From Phycisphaerales bacterium (GTDB lineage Bacteria; Planctomycetota; Phycisphaerae; Phycisphaerales; UBA1924), in the NCBI GenBank assembly GCA_003511945.1, contig DOJA01000059.1, forward strand, positions 3,598 to 10,457: DNA of 6,860 bases. The letters are read 5' to 3'. Below the pieces are notes generated by a model. It worked only from the letters and a program-made list of their open reading frames with translations, made no database searches and had not been told where the DNA came from. Position numbers and translations under genes: made by a program. Below, piece after piece: positions 1-5,992 of the stretch (the stretch's first letter is position 1; the number at the start of each line of letters is the position of its first letter).

Positions 1-633
1 GAGGGCGGCCAGCTCACCGAGGCCGTCCGGCGCAAGCCCTACTGCGTGATCCTGTTCGACGAGATCGAGAAGGCCCACCACGATGTCTTCAATGTCCTGC
101 TCCAGATCCTCGACGACGGGCGCGCCACCGACGCCCAGGGACGCACCGTGTCCTTCAAGAACACCGTCATCATCATGACCAGCAACATCGGCTCGCCCCA
201 CCTGCTGGAGGACTCGATGTCGGGCGGCGAGCTGAGCCCCCGCGCCCGGAACTCGGTCATGGCCGAGCTGCGCGCCCACTTCCGCCCCGAGTTCCTCAAT
301 CGCGTTGACGAGATCGTCCTGTTCAAGCCCCTCAGCGTCGCCCAGATCGGACGGATCGTCGAACTTCAGGCCCAGGCCCTCCGCACGCGCCTGAAGGAGC
401 GCGGCATCGGCCTGGAGATCACCCCCCGGGCCACGGAGGCCATCGCTTCGGCCGCCTACGACCCGGTCTTCGGCGCCCGCCCGCTGAAGCGATATCTACA
501 GCGCGAGGTCGAGACCCGGGTCGGACGCGCGATCCTCGCGGGCGAGGCCGAGCCGGGGTCGACCGTGAGGGTGGACGCGGAGGAGGGCGAGCTGCGGGTG
601 GGGATTGAGCAGGGGCAGACGGTAAAGGGGTGA
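1..633 (+). CDS. clpB: ClpB disaggregase, C-terminal fragment (5' end outside window)
   Basis: The open frame runs from base 1 to the TGA at 631-633 and gives 210 residues of a protein that begins upstream. It is the second AAA+ ATPase domain of ClpB, the cytoplasmic Hsp100 disaggregase that works with DnaK to rescue aggregated proteins. Visible motifs, numbered from the window edge, are Walker B (VILFDEIEKAH, about 16-26), sensor 1 (MTSN, 59-62), the arginine-finger segment FRPEFLNRVDE (94-104, finger R101) and sensor 2 GARPLKR (158-164). The stretch between sensor 1 and the arginine finger lacks the IGF/VGF tripeptide that ClpA and ClpC use to dock on ClpP, which favours ClpB over those proteases' partners. 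The C-terminal segment also reads like ClpB. Walker A of this domain, the first ATPase domain and the N-domain are off the left edge. It converges on the toxin gene with a gap of only 9 bp. Confidence 0.93.
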   Translation, partial: EGGQLTEAVRRKPYCVILFDEIEKAHHDVFNVLLQILDDGRATDAQGRTVSFKNTVIIMTSNIGSPHLLEDSMSGGELSPRARNSVMAELRAHFRPEFLNRVDEIVLFKPLSVAQIGRIVELQAQALRTRLKERGIGLEITPRATEAIASAAYDPVFGARPLKRYLQREVETRVGRAILAGEAEPGSTVRVDAEEGELRVGIEQGQTVKG

Positions 634-653
634 TTGCGTTGATCACATACCCC
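627..653. terminator. Weak imperfect hairpin between convergent clpB and toxin genes
   Basis: GTGAT (630-634) pairs with ATCAC (642-646) around a 7-nt loop. After a 3-nt bulge, GGG (627-629) can pair with CCC (650-652). The structure spans both stop codons, so it could serve both strands. There is no T-tract on either side and the stem is interrupted, so a terminator role is only a guess from its position between convergent genes. Confidence 0.22.
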
Positions 654-1038
654 GATCGACCACCGGGGGCGCTTCCGGGGGCGCTTCCGGGGGCGCTTCC
701 GGGGGCGCTTCCGGGGGCGCCTCCGGGAGCGCCTCGGATCGCTGGAGTTGCCCGCCGCCGCGGAAGCCGATCACCCACACGGTGCGGGACGCGTCATCGA
801 TCGTGAAGAGCAGCAGGCAGCCGTCCACCAGCAGGCGGCGCACTTCGTACTCCACATAGTTGCTCTCTTCCGCCAGCGCGCAGCGGCGCGGCATCTCCGC
901 GAGCGCCTCCGCGGCATCCAGCACCCGCCCCAGCCACCGCGCCGCATTGAGCGGCGCCTGTCGTTCGACGGCGATGTGCCGCGCCTGCGCAGAGATCAAT
1001 TCGAACGCGGTCTCGGTGACGAGAACGGCGTAGGTCAT
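643..1038 (-). CDS. RelE/ParE-family type II toxin with PEAP-repeat C-terminal tail
   Basis: This 131-residue protein has the RelE/ParE toxin pattern: an N-terminal strand (YAVLVTETA), a helical hairpin with the AARWLGRVLDAAEALAEMPRR-type segment at about 32-52, then ALAEE (54-58), YEVRRLLVDG (64-73), LLFTI (76-80) and VWVIGFRGG (87-95). Family members are usually about 90-105 residues, and the conserved core here ends near residue 100. Residues 105-124 are five copies of Pro-Glu-Ala-Pro, followed by a short PVVDRGM end; this tail is encoded by the 12-bp tandem repeat. The ATG (1036-1038) overlaps the antitoxin stop as ATGA, so translation is probably coupled. Family members poison DNA gyrase (ParE) or cleave mRNA at the ribosome (RelE/YoeB). 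I cannot tell from sequence alone which target applies, or whether the tail leaves the toxin active. Confidence 0.87.
   Translation of the reverse strand: MTYAVLVTETAFELISAQARHIAVERQAPLNAARWLGRVLDAAEALAEMPRRCALAEESNYVEYEVRRLLVDGCLLLFTIDDASRTVWVIGFRGGGQLQRSEALPEAPPEAPPEAPPEAPPEAPPVVDRGM
665..736. repeat. 12-bp tandem repeat (GGGGGCGCTTCC), about six units
   Basis: Four identical units GGGGGCGCTTCC start at 665, 677, 689 and 701. A fifth with one change (GGGGGCGCCTCC) starts at 713 and a degenerate sixth (GGGAGCGCCTCG) at 725. The 12-bp period keeps the toxin's minus-strand frame, where each unit encodes Pro-Glu-Ala-Pro. On the plus strand, five runs of five G are separated by 7-nt spacers. 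Identical adjacent units point to recent expansion by replication slippage. Confidence 0.95.
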
Positions 1039-1328
1039 CGCTCGACATTCAGTCCGAGCTCGTCAGACACCTCTCGCACGCCCTTCCGGAGCAACTTGAC
1101 GCGCCCGTGCCTGATGTCCTGCGTGCTCCTGTCCAGCACCGCCAGACTGTCGGCGAGTTCGGCCTTGGCGCGCAGCGCGTCGAACAGCGCCGGGCTGAGG
1201 ATCACCGCGTCGGGCTCGCCGTTGGTCGTCACATAGAGCGGGCGCCCGGTCCGCTTCAGCCCGTCCAAGCGTTCGCGCAGGTGGCGGCGCACATCCGTGA
1301 AACTGGTGATGTCGGTGGTTGGGATCAT
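1035..1328 (-). CDS. Phd/YefM-family antitoxin
   Basis: This 97-residue protein starts at ATG 1328. The frame stays open to 1382, but this start has a good Shine-Dalgarno (GGGAGAG, minus strand 1342-1336) seven bases upstream, and it begins MIPTTDITSF like other Phd/YefM proteins. The N-terminal half has the family fold pattern: a strand and helix (TDVRRHLRERLDGL), a strand (RPLYVTTNGEPDAVILS) and the helix PALFDALRA. This half normally dimerises and binds the operator. The C-terminal half (from about residue 60) is charged and is expected to wrap and neutralise the toxin. It lies first in the pair and overlaps the toxin start by 4 bp, the usual antitoxin-toxin order. Paired TGTACA motifs at its promoter fit autoregulation by this family. 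Confidence 0.88.
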   Translation of the reverse strand: MIPTTDITSFTDVRRHLRERLDGLKRTGRPLYVTTNGEPDAVILSPALFDALRAKAELADSLAVLDRSTQDIRHGRVKLLRKGVREVSDELGLNVER

Positions 1329-1347
1329 GAGTGGGCTCTCCCGGTGA

Positions 1348-1365
1348 TGTACATTATTCTGTACA
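1348..1365. promoter_or_regulatory. Paired TGTACA operator of the Phd/YefM antitoxin
   Basis: Two copies of the palindromic hexamer TGTACA (1348-1353 and 1360-1365) flank a 6-bp AT-rich spacer, so their centres are 12 bp apart. The YefM-YoeB operator is known to use adjacent palindromes with TGTACA cores at this centre-to-centre distance. One hexamer touches the end of the predicted -10 and the other lies just upstream of it in the spacer, so bound antitoxin or antitoxin-toxin complex would block RNA polymerase. The match in motif, spacing and position makes this a convincing autoregulatory site. Confidence 0.8.
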
Positions 1366-1381
1366 AGGACCGCGGAGTCCA
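1353..1381 (-). promoter_or_regulatory. Sigma70-type promoter of the toxin-antitoxin operon
   Basis: On the minus strand, TGGACT (1381-1376, four of six matches to TTGACA) and AATAAT (1358-1353, five of six matches to TATAAT) are separated by exactly 17 bp. The predicted transcript would begin near 1346, leaving a short leader that contains the Shine-Dalgarno and leads to ATG 1328. The AT-rich -10 stands out from the high-GC surroundings. This is prediction by consensus only. Confidence 0.65.
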
Positions 1382-1424
1382 CTCCGGTCGGCGGAATCTC
1401 AACGCGCCCTGCGCCCGCGTGCGC

Positions 1425-1453
1425 TTGACATATTCATGCGCTGATGCGAATAT
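1425..1453 (+). promoter_or_regulatory. Predicted promoter of the arginine operon (argR)
   Basis: A perfect -35 hexamer TTGACA (1425-1430) is followed after 17 bp by GAATAT (1448-1453), which keeps the important A at position 2 and T at position 6 of the -10. Transcription would start near 1460, only about five bases ahead of the preferred argR ATG at 1465. It faces away from the toxin-antitoxin promoter, with 43 bp between the two -35 elements. Confidence 0.6.
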
Positions 1454-1455
1454 GT
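1428..1455. promoter_or_regulatory. Inverted repeat over argR promoter, candidate ArgR operator
   Basis: ACATATTC (1428-1435) and GAATATGT (1448-1455) are perfect 8-bp inverted arms around a 12-bp spacer. They cover the end of the -35 and all of the -10. The left arm extends on the minus strand to GCATGAATATGTCAAG, which resembles the ATGAAT/ATTCA half-sites of ArgR/AhrC boxes but is about 3 bp shorter than the standard 18-bp box. An AT-rich inverted repeat at the promoter of argR itself strongly suggests autoregulation by arginine-bound ArgR. The exact box boundaries are uncertain. Confidence 0.6.
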
Positions 1456-1464
1456 ATGCGGTCC

Positions 1465-1914
1465 ATGGACAAGCACCAGCGACACCGCCTCATCGCGCAC
1501 ATCGTCTCCTCCAGGCCCGTGAAGAGCCAGGACGCCCTCCGCGCCGCCCTCGAGCAGCAGGGCGTCCGCGCCACCCAGGGCACCCTCTCCCGGGATCTGC
1601 GCGAGCTGGGCGTCGTCAAGGGCGCCGGGGGCTATGCGCTGCCCGAGAAGATCAACCCCGCTCGCGACGGGCGCGAGCTCGCCGACGCCCTCGCCCTGCT
1701 GCTCCGGTCCGCCAGCGTCGCGGGGTCGCTGGTCGTCGTGAAGACCAGCACCGCCAACGCGAACGCTCTGGCGGTCCACCTCGACAACCACCCGCCCCAG
1801 GGCGTCGTCGGCTGCATCGCGGGCGACGACACCATTTTCCTTGCGACGAACTCCCCCCGGGAGGCCCAGAGCGTCGCACGGGCGCTCATCAAGCTCGCGG
1901 GGGGCGGCGAGTGA
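1465..1914 (+). CDS. argR: Arginine repressor ArgR/AhrC
   Basis: This 149-residue protein fits the ArgR family (about 150-156). It is a hexameric DNA-binding protein that senses L-arginine and represses biosynthetic genes. The N-terminal winged helix (1-70) begins MDKHQRH, closely like the AhrC start MNKGQRH, and contains the recognition-helix motif TLSRDLREL (40-48). The C-terminal oligomerisation and arginine-binding domain contains GCIAGDDTIF, with the arginine-contacting pair D121-D122. I chose ATG 1465 over the in-frame ATGs at 1444 and 1456: the protein aligns with AhrC from here, and 1444 lies inside the predicted promoter. No convincing Shine-Dalgarno precedes 1465, and the predicted transcript start is only a few bases upstream, so initiation may be near-leaderless. 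It is the first gene of the operon, and its stop overlaps the argC start by 4 bp (GTGA). Confidence 0.92.
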   Translation: MDKHQRHRLIAHIVSSRPVKSQDALRAALEQQGVRATQGTLSRDLRELGVVKGAGGYALPEKINPARDGRELADALALLLRSASVAGSLVVVKTSTANANALAVHLDNHPPQGVVGCIAGDDTIFLATNSPREAQSVARALIKLAGGGE

Positions 1915-2957
1915 CGGTGCGCGTCGCCATCGTCGGGGCCGCGGGGTACACCGGGGCGGAGGCGCTGGACATCCTGCTGCGCCACCCGGGCGCCGAGGTT
2001 GTCGGGCTGTTCGGATCCGATCGGCGGGCCGTTGATGCGGCGCAGACCATCGACGAGCTCTTCCCCCGCTTCCGGACGCGGTGCGCCCTGCCCGTCCTCG
2101 CGGGCAGCGCGGAGGCGATCATCGGCTCCCGACCCCACGCCGCGCTGCTGGCTACGCCCCACGAGGCGAGCCACGACCTGGCGCCCGCGCTCCTCGACGC
2201 AGGGATCGTGGTGTTCGATCTCTCCGCCGCCTTCCGGCTCTCCGAGGCCGGCGCCTATCCCGCGCACTACGCCTTCGAGCACCGGCGCCCCGACCTGTTG
2301 CGCACCGCGGTCTACGGGCTCGTCGAACACAACCGCGAGCGTCTGCGGGCCGCCTCCCTGGTCGCCGTGCCGGGCTGCTACCCGACTTCCGCGATCCTGC
2401 CCCTTCGTCCGCTCGTCGATGCCGGCGCCGTGCGCGCGGGAACGCGCCCCATCATCGACTCCACCAGCGGCGTCAGCGGCGCCGGGCGCAAGCCCCATCT
2501 CACCAACCTCTTCTGCGAGGTCAGCCAGCAGGCGTACGGCGTGCTGTCGCACCGCCACCAGCCCGAGATCAACCAGCACTGCGGCACGCCCACCCTGTTC
2601 ACGCCCCACCTTGGCCCCTACGACCGCGGGATCGTCAGCACCATCCATGTCGAACTCGCCCCGGGATGGACCGACGCCCGCCTCCGCACGCTGTACGAGG
2701 ACCGCTACGCCCGCGAGCCCTTCATCCGGTTGCTCGCGCCCGGGCGCTGGCCCAGCGCCGGCGCCGTGCGCGGCACGAACTACTGCGATATCGCCCTCGC
2801 GCTCGACGCTGCGCACGACCACCTCATCATCGTGAGCGCCATCGACAACCTGGTGAAGGGCGCCGCCGGGCAGGCGGTGCAGGCGATGAATGTGCGCTTC
2901 GCGCTCCCGGAAGGCGCGGGCCTCCTCGCTCCGCGCGCCGAAGGAGTTGCCCCGTGA
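1911..2957 (+). CDS. argC: N-acetyl-gamma-glutamyl-phosphate reductase ArgC
   Basis: This 348-residue enzyme reduces N-acetylglutamyl phosphate to N-acetylglutamate semialdehyde with NADPH, the third step of arginine synthesis, in the cytoplasm. The N-terminal Rossmann motif GAAGYTG is at 9-15. The catalytic cysteine is C156 in VPGCYPT, and the conserved SHRHQPEI block is at 213-220, as in the family. The length matches the longer (about 345-residue) ArgC class. The frame is open far upstream, but that part overlaps argR and the toxin module and is not coding. The start is GTG 1911, in a GTGA overlap with the argR stop, and the protein begins MTVRVAIVGA directly before the nucleotide-binding motif. 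Only a G-rich, weak ribosome-binding sequence precedes it, so re-initiation by ribosomes finishing argR is likely. Confidence 0.96.
   Translation: MTVRVAIVGAAGYTGAEALDILLRHPGAEVVGLFGSDRRAVDAAQTIDELFPRFRTRCALPVLAGSAEAIIGSRPHAALLATPHEASHDLAPALLDAGIVVFDLSAAFRLSEAGAYPAHYAFEHRRPDLLRTAVYGLVEHNRERLRAASLVAVPGCYPTSAILPLRPLVDAGAVRAGTRPIIDSTSGVSGAGRKPHLTNLFCEVSQQAYGVLSHRHQPEINQHCGTPTLFTPHLGPYDRGIVSTIHVELAPGWTDARLRTLYEDRYAREPFIRLLAPGRWPSAGAVRGTNYCDIALALDAAHDHLIIVSAIDNLVKGAAGQAVQAMNVRFALPEGAGLLAPRAEGVAP
2941..2946 (+). promoter_or_regulatory. Ribosome binding site deciding the argB GTG start
   Basis: AAGGAG lies inside the end of argC, seven bases before GTG 2954. It fixes this GTG as the argB start even though the frame is open much further upstream. 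Confidence 0.75.
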
Positions 2958-3781
2958 AGCCCGGCCCGGTCGTCATCAAGCTCGGCGGGCTCGCGGTCGA
3001 GGACCCCGGGCGCGCCACCCCCTTGCTCCGCGCGGTCATCGATCTCCACCGCGCGGAGCCGGCGGGGGTCATCATCGTCCACGGCGGGGGCAGGGCGGTC
3101 GATGAGCACCTCGCCCGGCTGGGGCTCGTCCCGCGGCGCGAGGCCGGGCTGCGCGTCACCCCCGAGAGCGAGATCAACGAGGTCGTCGCGGTGCTCGCGG
3201 GCTCGGTGAACAAGTCGATCGTCGGCGCCGTGCAGTCCCTGGGCGCGCCGGCGGTCGGGTTGTGCCTGGGCGATGGCCTCACCGCCCGCGCCCGCCCGCT
3301 CACGGTGCGCGGCGTGGACCTCGGGCGTGTCGGCGAGATCGACGGCGGGAGCCCCTCTCTCCTTCGCCTCCTCCTGGCGGAGCGCTACATCCCAGTCATC
3401 AGCCCCATCGCGCTCGACGAGGGCGGGCGCCCGCTGAATGTGAACGGCGATGACGCCGCTGCCGCCATCGCAGCCATTGTCGGGGCGCGGCTGCTTGTAC
3501 TGCTGACCAATGTCCCGGGCGTGCTCGACGCCTCCGGGCGGACGGCGCCCGAACTCGGCGCGCCCGCCATCGAGGCGCTCATCGGCTCGGGCGTGGTGCA
3601 CGGCGGGATGATCCCCAAGGTCCGGGCCGCGGTCCGGGCCGCCACCATCGCCCGCGCCCCCGCGCTCATCGCCTCGTGGGACGCGCCCGCCGACCTTCAG
3701 CGCCTCGCGCGGGGCGAGCGCGTCGGCACGCGCGTCCTGCCCGATGGTCTGGAACCCGCTTCTTCCGGAGGAATCGCCTGA
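2954..3781 (+). CDS. argB: Acetylglutamate kinase ArgB
   Basis: This 275-residue amino acid kinase phosphorylates N-acetylglutamate with ATP, the second step of arginine synthesis. VVIKLGG at the N-terminus carries the phosphate-binding K9. The HGGG glycine loop is at about 44, and GLRVTP, NVNGDDAAAA, LLTNVPG and GGMIPKV follow in family order; K222 of MIPK corresponds to the second active-site lysine (K217 in E. coli). The protein starts almost directly at the first strand, like E. coli ArgB, and lacks the N-terminal helix that joins arginine-inhibited hexameric kinases. From family knowledge this suggests an arginine-insensitive dimer, with feedback placed elsewhere. The start is GTG 2954 in a GTGA overlap with argC. 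The last 15 or so residues (PDGLEPASSGGIA) extend past the usual GTRVL end, and their codons contain the argF ribosome-binding site. Confidence 0.96.
   Translation: MKPGPVVIKLGGLAVEDPGRATPLLRAVIDLHRAEPAGVIIVHGGGRAVDEHLARLGLVPRREAGLRVTPESEINEVVAVLAGSVNKSIVGAVQSLGAPAVGLCLGDGLTARARPLTVRGVDLGRVGEIDGGSPSLLRLLLAERYIPVISPIALDEGGRPLNVNGDDAAAAIAAIVGARLLVLLTNVPGVLDASGRTAPELGAPAIEALIGSGVVHGGMIPKVRAAVRAATIARAPALIASWDAPADLQRLARGERVGTRVLPDGLEPASSGGIA
3767..3772 (+). promoter_or_regulatory. Ribosome binding site of argF
   Basis: GGAGGA within the last codons of argB lies eight bases before ATG 3781. It selects this start over the open frame that continues upstream inside argB. Confidence 0.8.
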
Positions 3782-4761
3782 TGCCCGCCATCGCGCCCGA
3801 TATTCACTCGCTCTCGCCGCTCTCCTTCCGCGACGCGCTGACCGGAGGCGAGGTCACCCGCGAGGACGCCCGGGCGATGTTCGCCACCGCCGCGTCGTTC
3901 AAGCGCGGCCCCGCGGGCTGCCGTGAGGTGCTGCGCGGGCGCTCCGTCGTGCTGGTCTTTGAGAAGCCCTCGCTGCGCACGCGGCTTTCCTTCGAGGTCG
4001 GCGTCGCCAAGCTGGGGGGCCACGCGGTCTACTACGGCATGACCACGGAGCGCATCGGCGAGCGCGAGTCCGTCCACGACTACGCCCGCAACCTCGAGCG
4101 CTGGGTCGACGCCATCGTCGCCCGCACCTACAGCCACGAGGTCATCGAACAGATGGCGCAGTTCGCCCGCGTGCCCGTCATCAACGCCCTCTCCGACGAG
4201 TTCCACCCCTGCCAGGCCCTGGCCGACCTGTTCACCCTGCAGGAGCACGCCGGCCCGCTGGCCGGGCGTCGGCTCGCCTACATCGGCGACGGGAACAATG
4301 TCTGCTGCTCCCTCGTGCTGCTCGCGACGACGCTCGGGCTGCGCGTCACCGTGATCACGCCCGAGGGCTTCGAGCCCCCCGAAGAGGTCCGCGCGCTGGC
4401 GTCATCCGCCGCCGCGAACTCCGGCGGGGCCTTCACCGTCACTAGCGACCCCGGCGCCGTGCGGGGCAGCGACGCCGTCTACACCGACGCCTGGACCAGC
4501 ATGGGCTTCGAGCACGAGGCCCAGCGCCGGCGGCGCGTCTTCGAGCCCTACCAGGTGAACGCCCAACTCATGGCGACCGCCGGCCCCGATACCCTCTTCA
4601 TGCACTGCCTCCCCGCTCACCGGGGCGAGGAGGTCACCGACGAAGTGATCGACAGCCCCCGCTCGATCGTGTTCGATCAGGCCGAGAACCGCATGCATGT
4701 CCAGAACGCCCTCCTCGCCCACCTGTTGTGCGCGGGAGAGAAGCCAGCCGACCGCCGCTAA
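3781..4761 (+). CDS. argF: Ornithine carbamoyltransferase ArgF (OTC)
   Basis: This 326-residue enzyme transfers the carbamoyl group of carbamoyl phosphate to ornithine, giving citrulline. The carbamoyl-phosphate loop reads EKPSLRTR (61-68), where many OTCs have STRTR; the S, R, T and R contacts are kept. The second-domain motifs are FHPCQ (141-145), the ornithine-binding loop DAWTSMG (236-242) and HCLPAHRGEEV starting at H275, with C276 the usual OTC cysteine. DxxxSMG together with HCLP points to ornithine rather than the acetyl- or succinyl-ornithine variants. ATG 3781 overlaps the argB stop by one base (TGATG). The gene ends with TAA at 4759-4761, and the only real spacer of the operon follows. 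The name argF rather than argI is by operon context. Confidence 0.95.
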   Translation: MPAIAPDIHSLSPLSFRDALTGGEVTREDARAMFATAASFKRGPAGCREVLRGRSVVLVFEKPSLRTRLSFEVGVAKLGGHAVYYGMTTERIGERESVHDYARNLERWVDAIVARTYSHEVIEQMAQFARVPVINALSDEFHPCQALADLFTLQEHAGPLAGRRLAYIGDGNNVCCSLVLLATTLGLRVTVITPEGFEPPEEVRALASSAAANSGGAFTVTSDPGAVRGSDAVYTDAWTSMGFEHEAQRRRRVFEPYQVNAQLMATAGPDTLFMHCLPAHRGEEVTDEVIDSPRSIVFDQAENRMHVQNALLAHLLCAGEKPADRR

Positions 4762-4765
4762 ACCC

Positions 4766-4772
4766 GGGAGGA
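4766..4772 (+). promoter_or_regulatory. Ribosome binding site of argG
   Basis: GGGAGGA in the 19-bp argF-argG spacer sits eight bases before ATG 4781. It supports this start, although the same frame is open 28 codons further upstream inside argF. Confidence 0.82.
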
Positions 4773-4780
4773 AGCGCCCC

Positions 4781-5991
<1,211 letters not shown>

Positions 5992-5992
<1 letters not shown>

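Noticed and set aside
665..736. CRISPR-like array
   Set aside because: The units are directly adjacent 12-bp copies with no unique spacers, so it is a simple tandem repeat.
419..778. Minus-strand frame with Gly-Ser-Ala-Pro repeats at the tandem repeat
   Set aside because: This is the same 12-bp repeat read in another frame than the toxin; it overlaps clpB and the toxin and has no start context or family match.
1..1328. Functional link between ClpB and the toxin-antitoxin module
   Set aside because: Antitoxins are degraded by Lon or Clp proteases, but this ClpB lacks the ClpP-docking tripeptide and the genes are convergent, so adjacency alone gives no support.
1444..1464. Earlier in-frame ATGs for argR at 1444 and 1456
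   Set aside because: 1444 lies between the predicted -35 and -10, 1456 is just after the -10 and upstream of the predicted transcript start, and homology to AhrC begins at ATG 1465. They remain possible if another promoter exists.
1107..1910. Long open frame in front of argC, giving a 616-residue reading
   Set aside because: This stretch overlaps the antitoxin, the intergenic promoters and argR in another frame, is arginine- and proline-rich without family motifs, and argC has a normal start at GTG 1911. It is a high-GC shadow frame.
1632..2822. 396-residue minus-strand open frame across argR and argC
   Set aside because: It lies opposite two well-supported genes, has low-complexity Gly/Ala/Arg composition and shows no recognisable motif.
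2081..2953. Upstream extension of the argB frame inside argC
   Set aside because: The translation is arginine-rich noise, and the AAGGAG site plus the GTGA overlap fix the start at 2954.
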